Shown: piece by piece, positions 51,304-60,788 of the stretch | Position numbering within the stretch: the stretch's first letter is position 1 | Layout of the letters: every line of letters begins with the position of its first letter | From: Streptomyces katrae | Lineage (GTDB): Bacteria; Actinomycetota; Actinomycetes; Streptomycetales; Streptomycetaceae | NCBI RefSeq assembly: GCF_000717655.1 | Contig: NZ_JNZY01000022.1 | Coordinates: 81,543-145,542 of the forward strand | Length of the DNA stretch: 64,000 nt | Direction of reading: 5' to 3' | Translations under genes and position numbers: made by a program | The notes under the pieces: generated by a model | What the model saw: only the letters and a program-made list of their open reading frames with translations | The model's database searches: none | What the model was told of the DNA's origin: nothing

Positions 51304-51656
51304 CCTCCGGCACGACTGCCGGGGGCTCCGCCGCCGGCCCCCCGCGCCTCACACGCCGGCGGGGCTGGAGTTCCCCCCGGTCGGGGCTGGATGGCGCGCA
51401 GCGTCATTTCAGCCCCGTCGGCGTGTGTGGCGCGGGTCCGGGCGGAGCCCGGGGAACGGTGGAAGGGCGGGCAGGGGACATTCCGCGCAGCGGCGTCCCC
51501 GACGGGCCCGGGCCGGCCCACGCTCGCGCAGCGGGGTGGCGGGGCGGAGCCCCGTGACCCTCCTGGTCGGCCGGGGCCACAGGTGGGGCCGGAGTCACAC
51601 AGGACGGTCATCCACAGGGCTCCGCACCCGCCAAGCGCAGCGGATAGGCTGGGCGG
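51304..51656. other. gene-free stretch with GC-rich repeats before the thymidylate kinase gene
   Basis: 353 bases. Hairpins of the cgccggcgggg and ggggcggagcccc type (e.g. 51538-51552), and one copy of the dispersed repeat (51434-51495) are present. A weak DnaA-box-like tcatccaca occurs at 51608-51616. No ORF is supported. Confidence 0.55.
51434..51495 (+). repeat. dispersed GC-rich intergenic repeat, copy 3
   Basis: It begins gggtccgggcggagcccggg and continues gaacggtggaagggcgggca, ending in ccgcgcagcggcg. It matches copies at 32584 and 63821 in order and length. Confidence 0.7.
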
Positions 51657-54600
51657 ATGACGCGAGCCGAGCAGCCAACGGTCGTGACCGCCCCCGCGAA
51701 CCCCACCTACGACGAAGCCCTCGCCGCGGATTCCCGCGAGCGCGCGGTGCGCGCACTGCTGCGCACCCCCAGGCTGCGCCGGCTGTGGAGCGCCCAGCTG
51801 GTGAGCGGCATCGGCGATGCCCTCGCCCTGCTGGTGCTGGTGCTGCTGGCCTTCCAGACGGCGGTCTCCGAGGAGACCTTCGGCAGCGGCTACCAGGGCT
51901 GGGCCCTCACCGTCGCCGCCGTCTTCGGGGTCCGGATCCTCGCCACCCTGCTCTTCGGCGCCGTACTGCTCGGCCCGCTGGCCAAGCTCCTCGCGCCGAA
52001 GGAGGCAGGCGGCAAGCTGGACCGCCGCTGGACGATGGTCGGCGCCGACGGTGTCCGGCTCGGCCTGTTCGTCGTCGCCCCGCTCTGGCTCGACTGGATC
52101 CCGGCCCACGCGCTCACCGCGCTGCTGGCCACCGTCTTCGTCTCCGGCGTCGCCGAGCGGCTGTGGACCCTGGCCAAGGACAGCGCGGCTCCCGCCCTGC
52201 TGCCCTCGCCGCCGCCGGAGGGGGCGACCGTACGCCCGCTGCCGGACCACCTCGACGCGCTGCGCAGGCTGACCCTGCGGACGTCCTTCGCCGCGATGCC
52301 CGTCGCCGCCGCCGTGCTGCTCGTCGCGACGCTCGTCGGCGAGGCCCTCGGCCTCGGCGTGGACTGGTTCGCCGAGAACCAGGCCGCCCTCGGCTCGTAC
52401 GTGGCCTCCGGCCTGTTCGCGGCGTCCGTCTCCCTGCTGCTCCCGCTGGTCCTGCCCGCGGCGAAGACCCCGCGCCCGCGCTCTCCTCTGGAGGGCCTGC
52501 GGGCCCCCAAGGCGGGGGACCGCCCGGAGAAGGGCCGTACGGGGGCCGTTCCGCTGCTCGTGCTGGCCAGTGCCGCCGTCGCCGGAGCCGTGTCCAGCGC
52601 CGCCGCGGTGGCCGTCCTGCACGCGTTCGACCTGGGCGGCGGCCCCGCCACCTTCGCCCTGCTCGTCCTGGCCCTGCTCGGCGGTACCGCCGCCGGCATC
52701 CGCGCCACCCAGGCCGGCAAGGTGCTCCCCGCGCTCTCCCGGCGCCGGCTGCTGGCCCTGGCCATCGCGATGGCCGGGCTCGCGCTGCTGCTGACCGGAC
52801 TGGTCCCGGACACGGCGACCGTGCTGTTCCTGTCTCTGCTCGCGGGCACCGCCGCGGGCGTGGCCGCCAACACCGCGCACACCCTGCTGGACCAGGAGAC
52901 CGAGGAGTTCCGCCGGGCGCGGGTCACCGAGCACCTGCAGGCCGTCGTACGGGTGGCCGTGGGCGTCGGCGCCGTCCTCGCCCCGGTCCTGGCCGCGGCC
53001 ATCGGTCCGCACCGGCTGGCCGCCGGGGACGTCGTCTTCGCGCACGGCGGGGCCGCCTTCACCCTGATGCTGGTCGGCGCCCTGCTGCTGCCCGTAGGCG
53101 TGGTGGTGCTCGCCAAGGCCGACGACCGCAGCGGCGTACCGCTGCGCCGCGACCTGCGCGAGGCGCTGCGCGGCGGGGAGCCGGAGCAGGCCGCGTCCGA
53201 CGCCGGGTTCTTCATCGCCCTGGAGGGCGGCGACGGCGCCGGCAAGTCCACCCAGGTCGAGGCGCTGGCCGACTGGATACGGGGCAAGGGCCACGAGGTC
53301 GTCGTGACCCGCGAGCCGGGAGCCACGCCGGTCGGCAAGCGGCTCCGCTCGATCCTGCTCGACGTCTCCTCGGCCGGGCTGTCGAACCGCGCCGAGGCGC
53401 TGCTGTACGCCGCCGACCGCGCGGAGCACGTGGACACCGTCGTGCGGCCCGCCCTGGAGCGCGGCGCGGTCGTCATCTCCGACCGCTACATCGACTCCTC
53501 GGTGGCCTACCAGGGCGCCGGACGCGACCTGTCCCCGACCGAGATCGCCCGGATCTCGCGCTGGGCCACCGACGGGCTCGTCCCCCACCTGACCGTGCTG
53601 CTCGACGTCTCGCCTGAGGCGGCGCGCGAGCGGTTCACCGAGGCCCCGGACCGGCTGGAGTCGGAGCCGGCCGAGTTCCACCAGCGGGTGCGGGCCGGCT
53701 TCCTGACGTTGGCCGCGGCCGACCCCGGGCGCTACCTGGTGGTCGATGCCGGCCAGGACCCGGAGTCCGTGACCACCGTCGTGCGCCACCGCCTGGACCG
53801 GATGCTCCCGCTCTCGGAGGCCGAGGTGGCGGCCCAGGCCGAGGCCCGGCGCAAGGCCGAGGAGGACGCCCGGCGCAGGGCCGAGGAAGAGGCCGCGCGC
53901 AAGGCGGAGGAGGAGCGGCTGCGCGCTGCGGAGGAAGCCCGCCTGAAGGCCGAGGCCGAAGCCGCCCGGATCAAGGCCGAGGCCGAGGCCGCCCGCAGGG
54001 CGGAGGAGGAGCGGCTGCGCGCCGAGGAGGAGGCCCGGGTCCGGGCCGAGGCCGAGCGGCTGCGCGTGGAGGCCGAGGAGAAGGCCCGCGCGGCGGAGCT
54101 GGAGCGGTTGCGGAAGCAGGCGGAGGAAGAGGCCCGGCTGCGTGCCGAGGCCGAGGAGCGGCGGCTGGAGAAGCAGCGGCGGGCCGAGGAGGCCCTGCTC
54201 AGGGCGGAGGAGGCGCGCCGGCTGGCGGAGGCCTCGGCGGCCGCGGCGGCTGCCCAGGCCGCGGCGGCGGCTTCGGCCCCTGCCGCGGCTCCGGCTCCCG
54301 CTCCGACTCCCGCCCCCGCTCCCGAGGCGCCCGCCCCCAAGGTGGCAATGACCAAGGAGCCGCTCCCGGACGACGCGGTGACGGTGGAGACTCCGCTGGT
54401 CAAGCGGGTCGTCCAGCCGGACGACGTGACCCAGACGGTCCCCGTGCCGAAGATCGACCCGGCGGCGGAGACCTCTGTGCTGCCGGCCGTCCCGCCGGCC
54501 GGCCCGGCCGACGAGACGGCGGTCCTGCCGCCCGTACGCCCGTCGTCCCGTACGAGCCCGCAGGCCGGCCAGGCTCCGGCCGGGCAAGCCCGCTCCGCCA

Positions 54601-54890
54601 CGCGGCCGACGGCCCGCCGTCCGGAGGAGAGCCCGGCCGATCGGGTGCCGCCGGGCATCTTCCGGGATTCGGGCGACGACGTGACCCGCGAGCTCCCGCT
54701 GCTCGGCGACGACGGCCCGAGCGGGCAGAGCGCGCAGAGCGGGCCGAGTCAGCCGGCCCGGCCGAGCCGGCCGCGTCCCGCCTGGGCCGAGGAGACCCCG
54801 CTGGACGATCTGCCGACCCTGGCGGACGAGCTGCTGGGCCCGCGCCGGGACGACGAGGACGAAGAGGGCGGTCCGCGCCGCCGCCGCTGA
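51657..54890 (+). CDS. tmk: fused membrane protein / thymidylate kinase
   Basis: A 1077-residue, three-part protein. Residues 1-505 hold about ten or more hydrophobic helices in an MFS-like pattern. Residues ~518-720 are thymidylate kinase, with P-loop ALEGGDGAGKST and the DRYIDSSVAYQGAGR segment (DRY/H motif), which makes dTDP from dTMP. Residues ~725-870 are a Glu/Arg/Ala-rich coiled coil, followed by an Ala/Pro-rich disordered tail with DDVTQTVPVPK-like motifs. The fusion is conserved in streptomycetes (SCO3542). The function of the membrane part is unknown; it may tether nucleotide synthesis. holB follows, as in other actinobacteria. The ATG is near the usual Shine-Dalgarno distance. Confidence 0.9.
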   Translation: MTRAEQPTVVTAPANPTYDEALAADSRERAVRALLRTPRLRRLWSAQLVSGIGDALALLVLVLLAFQTAVSEETFGSGYQGWALTVAAVFGVRILATLLFGAVLLGPLAKLLAPKEAGGKLDRRWTMVGADGVRLGLFVVAPLWLDWIPAHALTALLATVFVSGVAERLWTLAKDSAAPALLPSPPPEGATVRPLPDHLDALRRLTLRTSFAAMPVAAAVLLVATLVGEALGLGVDWFAENQAALGSYVASGLFAASVSLLLPLVLPAAKTPRPRSPLEGLRAPKAGDRPEKGRTGAVPLLVLASAAVAGAVSSAAAVAVLHAFDLGGGPATFALLVLALLGGTAAGIRATQAGKVLPALSRRRLLALAIAMAGLALLLTGLVPDTATVLFLSLLAGTAAGVAANTAHTLLDQETEEFRRARVTEHLQAVVRVAVGVGAVLAPVLAAAIGPHRLAAGDVVFAHGGAAFTLMLVGALLLPVGVVVLAKADDRSGVPLRRDLREALRGGEPEQAASDAGFFIALEGGDGAGKSTQVEALADWIRGKGHEVVVTREPGATPVGKRLRSILLDVSSAGLSNRAEALLYAADRAEHVDTVVRPALERGAVVISDRYIDSSVAYQGAGRDLSPTEIARISRWATDGLVPHLTVLLDVSPEAARERFTEAPDRLESEPAEFHQRVRAGFLTLAAADPGRYLVVDAGQDPESVTTVVRHRLDRMLPLSEAEVAAQAEARRKAEEDARRRAEEEAARKAEEERLRAAEEARLKAEAEAARIKAEAEAARRAEEERLRAEEEARVRAEAERLRVEAEEKARAAELERLRKQAEEEARLRAEAEERRLEKQRRAEEALLRAEEARRLAEASAAAAAAQAAAAASAPAAAPAPAPTPAPAPEAPAPKVAMTKEPLPDDAVTVETPLVKRVVQPDDVTQTVPVPKIDPAAETSVLPAVPPAGPADETAVLPPVRPSSRTSPQAGQAPAGQARSATRPTARRPEESPADRVPPGIFRDSGDDVTRELPLLGDDGPSGQSAQSGPSQPARPSRPRPAWAEETPLDDLPTLADELLGPRRDDEDEEGGPRRRR

Positions 54891-54991
54891 CGGGGATTGT
54901 CAGTGGCGCACGCCACACTGGGGGCGGGCACGAGCAGGACGAGCGGCACGGACGGCCAAGGGAAGACGGCCGGTGAAAGGCGGTGGGCGGG

Positions 54992-56203
54992 ATGCCCGTA
55001 TGGGACGACCTGGTGGGACAGGAGCGGGTGCAGTCGCAGCTGGCCGCCGCCGCCCGTGACGCCGACGCCCTGGTCACCGCCGTCGAGGCCGGAGCGCCGC
55101 CGCCCGCCGCGTCCAAGATGACCCACGCCTGGCTGTTCACCGGTCCGCCCGGCTCGGGGCGCGCCACCGCCGCCCGTGCCTTCGCGGCCGCCCTGCAGTG
55201 CACCAGCCCCGACCGCGCCCTCGGGGGCGAGCCGGGCTGCGGGTTCTGCGACGGCTGCCACACCACCGTGGTCGGTACGCACGCCGATGTGGAGATCGTC
55301 CGTACCGATCTGCTGTCCATCGGTGTGAAGGAGACCCGCGATCTGGTCCGCCGGGCGCAGCTCTCGCCGGCCGTGGGCCGCTGGCAGGTCATCGTCCTCG
55401 AGGATGCCGACCGGCTGACCGAGGGCGCGGGCAACGTGCTCCTCAAGGCCGTGGAAGAGCCCGCTCCGCGGACCGTGTGGCTGCTGTGCGCGCCCTCCCT
55501 GGAGGATGTGCTGCCCACGATCCGCTCGCGCTGCCGCCATCTGACCCTCCGTACCCCGCCCGTCTCCGCCGTCGCCGATGTGCTGGTCCGGCGCGACGGC
55601 ATCGAGCCCGCCGTGGCCGCGGCCGCGGCGCGCGCGACCCAGGGCCACATCGGCCGGGCCCGCCGGCTCGCGCAGGACGAGGCCGCCCGGGCCCGCCGGG
55701 CCGCCGTGCTGAAGCTCCCGCTCCGCATCGACGACGTGGGCGGCTGCCTCAAGGCCGCCCAGGAGCTGGTCGACGCCGCCGCCGAGGACGCGAAGCAGGT
55801 CGCGGAGGAGGTCGACACCAAGGAGACCGAGGACTTGAGGGCCGCGCTCGGCGCCGGGGCCGGCACCGGCGGCCGCATGCCGCGCGGCACGGCGGGCGTG
55901 ATGAAGGAGCTCGAGGACCGGCAGAAGCGCCGCCGCACCCGTACCCAGCGCGACACGCTCGACCTGGCGCTGACCGACCTCACCGGCTTCTACCGGGACG
56001 TGCTGGCCCTCCAGCTCGGCTCCTCGCTGGCGATCGCGAACGAGGAGATACGGCCCGACCTGGACCGGATCGCCCGCGCGTCCGGACCGGAGCGCACCCT
56101 GCGCCGGATCGAGGCGATCATCGCCTGCCGCGATGCCCTGGACCGCAACGTGGCCCCCCTCCTTGCGGTCGAGGCGATGACGATGTCCCTCCGCGCGGGC
56201 TGA
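54992..56203 (+). CDS. holB: DNA polymerase III delta' subunit
   Basis: A 403-residue clamp-loader subunit. ATG 54992 (MPVWDDLVGQE) is preferred over GTG 54983. The P-loop-like segment FTGPPGSGRATAARAF lacks the Walker lysine (Arg instead), as expected for delta', which does not hydrolyse ATP. Zinc ligands CGFCDGCHTT and the arginine-finger motif RSRC are present. The C-terminal third is a helical collar domain. It lies after the tmk fusion, and both are probably co-transcribed, linking nucleotide supply and replication. Confidence 0.92.
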   Translation: MPVWDDLVGQERVQSQLAAAARDADALVTAVEAGAPPPAASKMTHAWLFTGPPGSGRATAARAFAAALQCTSPDRALGGEPGCGFCDGCHTTVVGTHADVEIVRTDLLSIGVKETRDLVRRAQLSPAVGRWQVIVLEDADRLTEGAGNVLLKAVEEPAPRTVWLLCAPSLEDVLPTIRSRCRHLTLRTPPVSAVADVLVRRDGIEPAVAAAAARATQGHIGRARRLAQDEAARARRAAVLKLPLRIDDVGGCLKAAQELVDAAAEDAKQVAEEVDTKETEDLRAALGAGAGTGGRMPRGTAGVMKELEDRQKRRRTRTQRDTLDLALTDLTGFYRDVLALQLGSSLAIANEEIRPDLDRIARASGPERTLRRIEAIIACRDALDRNVAPLLAVEAMTMSLRAG

Positions 56204-56389
56204 GCCCCCTCGCACCCGGCGGCCTCGCTTTCAACCGCCGTTGACCGTTTCACCCGTATGAGCGATCCGCCGAGGTCGGGCCGGGTACGGCGGGATCGGC
56301 GCGGGGCTGCGGCGCGCCCGCGGCGGCGGGCGGCCGGTCGGCGGGGGCGCGCCCGGGCCGGGTCGCCCGGCAGGACGTAGGCTCCGAGG

Positions 56390-57958
56390 ATGGACACCAG
56401 TCGCCTGCTGCGTACCACCGGAACCGTGATCGCAGCTGCGGGGCTGCTGCTCTCGGGGTGCACCTCGGACGGGTCGGGAGGGCCGAAGGCCGCCGCCTCC
56501 TCGGCCGGGGGCACTGCGCCGACGGCCGCCCCGACCGCGGTCCCGGCCGCACTGCGCCCGTACTACGAGCAGAAGCTGAGCTGGCGCGACTGCGGTGTCC
56601 CCGGGTTCCAGTGCGCCACGATGAAGGCCCCGCTGGACTACGCGCACCCCGAGTCCGGCCAGGACGTCGACATCGCCGTGGCCCGCCGCCAGGCCACCGG
56701 TCCCGGCAAGCGGCTGGGCTCGCTCGTGGTCAACCCGGGCGGCCCCGGCGGCTCCGGCATCGGCTACCTCCAGGCGTACGCGGGCATCGGCTACCCGGCA
56801 GCCGTCCGCGCCCAGTACGACATGGTGTCCTTCGACCCGCGCGGGGTGGACCGCAGCAGCCCGGTCCAGTGCCTGAGCGGGCCGGAGATGGACAAGTTCA
56901 CGCAGGTGGACCAGACGCCGGACAACGCGGCGGAGCGGGCCGGGCTAGTGGCCGCGTTCAAGGAGTTCGCGGCCGGCTGCCAGTCCCGCTCGCAGCGGGT
57001 CCTGCCGCACGTCTCCACGGTCGAGGCGGCCCGCGACATGGACGTGCTGCGTGCGGTGCTGGGCGACGAGAAGCTGTCGTACGTCGGCGCCTCGTACGGG
57101 ACTTTCCTCGGGGCGACGTACGCGGAGCTGTTCCCCGGGCGGGTCGGCCGGCTCGTCCTGGACGGCGCGATGGATCCCTCCCGTCCGGCGCTCGAATTGA
57201 ACCGGGACCAGACCGGGGGCTTCGAGACGGCCCTGCGCTCCTTCATCAAGGACTGCGCGAAGCAGCCCGACTGCCCGCTCGGGAAGGGCGGGCCGGAGGC
57301 GATGACGGAACAGCTCAAGGAGTTCTTCCGCAAGGCCGACGCGCAGCCCGTGCCCAGCGGTGATCCGGACCGCCCGCTGGGCGAGTCCCTCGCCACGACG
57401 GGGGTGATCGCGGCGCTGTACGACGAGAGCGCGTGGCCGCAGCTGCGCGAGGCGCTGACGGCGGCGATGAACGGCGACGGGTCCGGCCTGCTCGGCCTGG
57501 CCGACAGCTATTACGAACGGGAGGCGGACGGCAAGTACGCGAACCTGATGTTCGCGAACGCCGCGGTGAACTGCCTGGACCAGCCCCCCGCCTTCGCCGG
57601 CCCGGAGGCGGTCGACGCGGCTGTGCCGTCCTTCCAGAAGGCCTCCCCGGTGTTCGGCGCGGGCCTCGCCTGGGCCTCGCTGAACTGCGCGTACTGGCCG
57701 GTCAAGGCCACCGGGGAGGCCCGCGCCCTGACGGCGAAGGGCGCCCCGCCGATCGTGGTGGTCGGCACGGTCCGGGACCCGGCGACCCCGTACAAGTGGG
57801 CCCAGGCGCTGGCGCAGCAGCTCGACTCGGGCGTCCTGCTCACGTACGACGGCGACGGCCACACGGCGTACGGCCGGGGCAGCGCCTGCATCGACGCGGC
57901 GATCAACCAGTACCTGCTGGCGGGAACCCCGCCGAAGGACGGCAAGAAGTGCACCTGA
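56390..57958 (+). CDS. alpha/beta-hydrolase lipoprotein, tripeptidyl aminopeptidase family
   Basis: A 522-residue secreted lipoprotein. The lipobox LLLSGC is at about residue 24, followed by a Ser/Ala/Pro linker. The hydrolase starts with KLSWRDCG. The GGPGGSG oxyanion motif and the nucleophile Ser235 in VGASYGTFLG are intact. Late His (YDGDGHTAYG) and Asp residues complete the triad. It resembles the SlpD/SlpE mycelium-associated proteinases, which remove tripeptides from the N-terminus of proteins. The ATG is used as start. It follows a ~190-base gap with no gene. Substrate is inferred from family only. Confidence 0.9.
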   Translation: MDTSRLLRTTGTVIAAAGLLLSGCTSDGSGGPKAAASSAGGTAPTAAPTAVPAALRPYYEQKLSWRDCGVPGFQCATMKAPLDYAHPESGQDVDIAVARRQATGPGKRLGSLVVNPGGPGGSGIGYLQAYAGIGYPAAVRAQYDMVSFDPRGVDRSSPVQCLSGPEMDKFTQVDQTPDNAAERAGLVAAFKEFAAGCQSRSQRVLPHVSTVEAARDMDVLRAVLGDEKLSYVGASYGTFLGATYAELFPGRVGRLVLDGAMDPSRPALELNRDQTGGFETALRSFIKDCAKQPDCPLGKGGPEAMTEQLKEFFRKADAQPVPSGDPDRPLGESLATTGVIAALYDESAWPQLREALTAAMNGDGSGLLGLADSYYEREADGKYANLMFANAAVNCLDQPPAFAGPEAVDAAVPSFQKASPVFGAGLAWASLNCAYWPVKATGEARALTAKGAPPIVVVGTVRDPATPYKWAQALAQQLDSGVLLTYDGDGHTAYGRGSACIDAAINQYLLAGTPPKDGKKCT

Positions 57959-58073
57959 CGCCGCTGCCCCGCCTCAGGCTACGAGACGCACCCGATTGAT
58001 CCCCATATGCCCCACCCATCCCACCCCTCCACCACGTGGTTCGGGGCACCCCGTTTCAGCCTGTAGACTTGGC

Positions 58074-58079
58074 GCCGCT
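58074..58079 (+). promoter_or_regulatory. candidate -10 element of tRNA-Thr promoter
   Basis: TAGACT lies 47 bases before the tRNA. The -35 is weak. A perfect palindrome ACCACGTGGT (58031-58040) lies upstream and could be an operator or the tail of an upstream terminator. Confidence 0.4.
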
Positions 58080-58125
58080 GCTGATGAGAGCTCCTCTCCG
58101 AGGGAACACTTGTCTGACCAGCGGT

Positions 58126-58199
58126 GCCGCCTTAGCTCAGTTGGCCAGAGCAACGCACTCGTAATGCGTAGGTCTCGGGTTCGAATCCCGAAGGCGGCT
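58126..58199 (+). tRNA. tRNA-Thr (anticodon CGT)
   Basis: A 74-base cloverleaf. Acceptor GCCGCCT pairs with AGGCGGC, discriminator T. Anticodon stem ACGCA...TGCGT with loop CTCGTAA gives CGT, which reads ACG. T-arm GGTTCGAATCC is typical. CCA is not encoded. Confidence 0.95.
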
Positions 58200-58205
58200 C
58201 TGTAG

Positions 58206-58240
58206 AAGCCCCAGGACTCACTCGCCGTGACCTGGGGCTT
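58206..58240 (+). terminator. terminator after tRNA-Thr
   Basis: A 10-bp inverted repeat aagccccagg / cctggggctt with a 15-base loop followed by a T-rich stretch (ttttgcttt). Confidence 0.8.
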
Positions 58241-58441
58241 TTGCTTTGCCTGGGGGCGGGTGGTGTCATCCCCGGTCGGCGCGGCTGCTTGCACTGTGGG
58301 AACGCCGGGCCTGTCGCCGAGGCCGCCGAGTGGGTGTGACCTGAGGCTTCGGGGAGCCCGGAGAGGCCCCGGTCGCTCGGGGGGCGGGGCGGGGCTAGGT
58401 TGGGAAGGCTGGACCTGGGCGACGCGTGGCAGGAGGCCGGC

Positions 58442-59689
58442 ATGTCGACACGGTTGCGCAAAGTGGCGGTGGGGATGGCCGCAGCGGGCCTGGTGGTGGT
58501 GCCTCTGGGGGTGGGGGCGGGGTACGCACCGGATGGGTCGGTGGGCTCCGGTGTCTCGGTTTCGGCTCCGGTGACCCCCAGTGCTTCGGCTTCGGCCCCC
58601 GTTGCCGCCGACGGAGAGTTTCCGCAGCTCACCCCCGCCGTGGCGCGGCAGTTGGACGACGCCGTCCGGAAGGTGATGGGCGCGGCGAAGATACCCGGGG
58701 TGATGGTCTCGCTCTCGGCCCCGGGCAAGGGCGAGTACGTGCGGGCCTTCGGTGTCGCCGACAAGGCCACCGGCCAGCCGATCAGCACGAACATGTACAT
58801 GCGGATAGGCAGCGTGACCAAGACCTTCACCGTGACCGCCCTGCTCCAGCTGGTCGACCAGGGCAAGGTCGGGCTGGACGACCCCATAGGCAAGTACGTG
58901 AGCGGGGTGCCCAACGGGGACCGGATCACATTGCGTGAGCTCGCCGGGATGCGGAGCGGGTTGTTCAACTACTCCGAGGATGAAGGTTTCTTCAAAGCCC
59001 TGACGAGCAATCCCCGACGGCCCTTCACCCCGCAGGAGTTGCTCGCGTACTCCTTCAAGCACCCGGTGCTGTTCGAGCCCAACGCGAAGTTCTACTACTG
59101 CAACACCAACCTGATCCTGCTGGGGCTGGTGGTGGAGAAGCAGAGCGGGCAGAAACTCAACGACTACATCAACCAGAAGGTCGTCCGCCCCGCCGGTCTG
59201 CGGCACACGCTCTTCCCCGTCGGCCCGGAGTTCCCGAGTCCGCACTCCCAGGGGTACACGGACCAGACCGCGAGCGGGAAGGTCGAGGACGCGGCCGACT
59301 GGAACCCCTCCTGGGGCTGGGCTGCCGGCGCCATGATCTCCGATCTCGCTGACCTGAAGACCTGGGCCAGGGTCCTGGCCACGGGCAAGCTGCTGAAGCC
59401 CGCGACCCAGGCCGAGCGCCTGAACGTCGTCGAGGCGCTGCCCGGCGCCGGCTACGGCCTGGGCATCTTCAACGTCCAGGGCTGGATCGGCCACAACGGC
59501 TCGTTGCCCGGCTACCAGGCGCTGGTCGTGTACCTGCCGCAGGCGAAGGCCACGCTGACGCTGACGCTGAACACGGACATCTCCTACGAGGGTTCCGAGC
59601 CCAGCACCCTCTTCGGCGAGGCGATCACCAAGATCGTCACTCCGGACCACGTCTTCAGCCTCCCCGCCCAGCCCGTTACCGGACACTGA
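58442..59689 (+). CDS. secreted serine hydrolase, beta-lactamase/D-Ala-D-Ala carboxypeptidase family
   Basis: A 415-residue secreted protein. ATG 58442 follows GGAGG, and an N-terminal signal (VAVGMAAAGLVVVPLGVGAGYA) precedes a Ser/Ala-rich linker. The active site shows Ser124-x-x-Lys127 (SVTK), Tyr219-Cys-Asn221 (YxN) and HNG (KTG-equivalent). This matches class C beta-lactamase-fold D,D-peptidases such as the R61 enzyme of Streptomyces. It probably trims cell-wall peptides or hydrolyses esters outside the cell. No resistance context is apparent. It is followed 4 bases later by a GNAT gene. Confidence 0.9.
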   Translation: MSTRLRKVAVGMAAAGLVVVPLGVGAGYAPDGSVGSGVSVSAPVTPSASASAPVAADGEFPQLTPAVARQLDDAVRKVMGAAKIPGVMVSLSAPGKGEYVRAFGVADKATGQPISTNMYMRIGSVTKTFTVTALLQLVDQGKVGLDDPIGKYVSGVPNGDRITLRELAGMRSGLFNYSEDEGFFKALTSNPRRPFTPQELLAYSFKHPVLFEPNAKFYYCNTNLILLGLVVEKQSGQKLNDYINQKVVRPAGLRHTLFPVGPEFPSPHSQGYTDQTASGKVEDAADWNPSWGWAAGAMISDLADLKTWARVLATGKLLKPATQAERLNVVEALPGAGYGLGIFNVQGWIGHNGSLPGYQALVVYLPQAKATLTLTLNTDISYEGSEPSTLFGEAITKIVTPDHVFSLPAQPVTGH

Positions 59690-59693
59690 GTGC

Positions 59694-60155
59694 ATGGATG
59701 ATGTGAATGTGGTGGTGCGCGTTGCAGGTGACGGGGATGTGGACGTCGCGAGTGGGCTGTTCCGTGGGTACCTCGACTTCTACGAGGTGAAGGTCGAGGA
59801 CCCGGACCGGCCCCGCGCCTTCCTCGCGGAGCGGATCCGGGCCGGCGAGTCCCTGGTGCTGCTCGCCGACGTCCCGGAGGCCGGCACGGTGGGGTTCGCG
59901 CAGGTCTACCGGACCTTCTCGTCGCTCGCCCTGCGGCCCGTCTGGATCCTGAGCGACCTGTACGTCGACCCGTCCGGCCGCCGCACCGGCGCAGGGCGGG
60001 CGCTGCTGCGCGACGTACTGCGCCGGGCCCGGGAGGCCGGGGTGGCCGGGGTGCAGCTGGAGACCGCTTACGACAACCACGTCGCGCAAAGCCTGTACGA
60101 AGCGGAGGGTTTCGAACGCGACGAGTTCCACGTCTACTTCCACGGACTGGGGTGA
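59694..60155 (+). CDS. GNAT-family N-acetyltransferase
   Basis: A 153-residue acetyltransferase. The acetyl-CoA signature appears in LSDLYVDPSGRRTGAGRALLRDVLRRAREAG (R/Q-x-x-G-x-G/A). The substrate-facing C-terminus is QLETAYDNHVAQSLYEAEGFER. The ATG at 59694 is four bases after the hydrolase stop, so it is probably translationally linked. Substrate unknown. The full fold length suggests it is intact. Confidence 0.85.
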   Translation: MDDVNVVVRVAGDGDVDVASGLFRGYLDFYEVKVEDPDRPRAFLAERIRAGESLVLLADVPEAGTVGFAQVYRTFSSLALRPVWILSDLYVDPSGRRTGAGRALLRDVLRRAREAGVAGVQLETAYDNHVAQSLYEAEGFERDEFHVYFHGLG

Positions 60156-60211
60156 AACATTCCGGCACCCCCACCGCGTCGATGGGGTGAGGCGGACGCT
60201 AGGGGGAGCGA

Positions 60212-60727
60212 ATGCGGCAGGGTCGCAGGGACGGGTTCCGCGAGTTCGCGGCGGGCCGGTCGGGGCATCTGTACCGGTCGGCCTGTCTGCTGACCAGCGG
60301 GGACACGTACCTCGCAGAGGACCTGGTGCAGGAGACCCTGGGGCGGATGTACCTGCTCTGGGGGCGGATCTCCCGTATCGACAATCCGGCGGCGTACGCG
60401 CAGACCGTGCTCGTACGGGTCTTCCTGACGCACCAGCGGCGCAGGTCGGCGGGGGAGCGGCCGGTCGGGGAGCTCCCCGAGCCGGGCGTGCCGGCGGCCG
60501 CCGGCGCCGATCCGGCGCTGCGGCTGACGCTGCTGGAGGCGCTGGGGCGGCTGGCGCCCAAGGACCGGGCGGTGCTCGTGCTGCGGTACTGGGAGGACCG
60601 CAGCGTGGAGGAGACCGCCGACGCGATGAACGCCAGCTCGGCGGCGGTGCGGACCCGCACCACGCGGGCGCTGGGCCGGCTGCGGGAGCAACTGGGCGGA
60701 TCACTGGCTGAGTTCGCCGGCCTCTGA
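60212..60727 (+). CDS. SigE-family RNA polymerase sigma factor
   Basis: A 171-residue ECF-like sigma factor of the actinobacterial SigE family (TIGR02983). Region 2 reads FREFAAGRSGHLYRSACLLTSGDTYLAEDLVQETL, and region 4 reads ALGRLAPKDRAVLVLRYWEDRSVEETADAMNASSAAVRTRTTRAL. An ATG after AGGGGGAGCGA is used. The linker between regions is short and basic. The downstream membrane protein gene is probably its regulator. These sigma factors usually direct genes for cell-envelope stress. Confidence 0.9.
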   Translation: MRQGRRDGFREFAAGRSGHLYRSACLLTSGDTYLAEDLVQETLGRMYLLWGRISRIDNPAAYAQTVLVRVFLTHQRRRSAGERPVGELPEPGVPAAAGADPALRLTLLEALGRLAPKDRAVLVLRYWEDRSVEETADAMNASSAAVRTRTTRALGRLREQLGGSLAEFAGL

Positions 60728-60788
60728 AGCCCCTTCGCCGCCTCGATCGTCCCTTGTCCTTGCTACTCGGTGGAAGGTCTTGTTCCGC

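Noticed and set aside
51608..51616. DnaA box (tcatccaca) before the tmk fusion.
   Set aside because: One mismatch to the strong consensus and only a single copy; too weak to call.
58442..59689. Antibiotic-resistance beta-lactamase.
   Set aside because: The motifs fit the wider serine hydrolase/D,D-peptidase family, and there is no mobile or resistance context.
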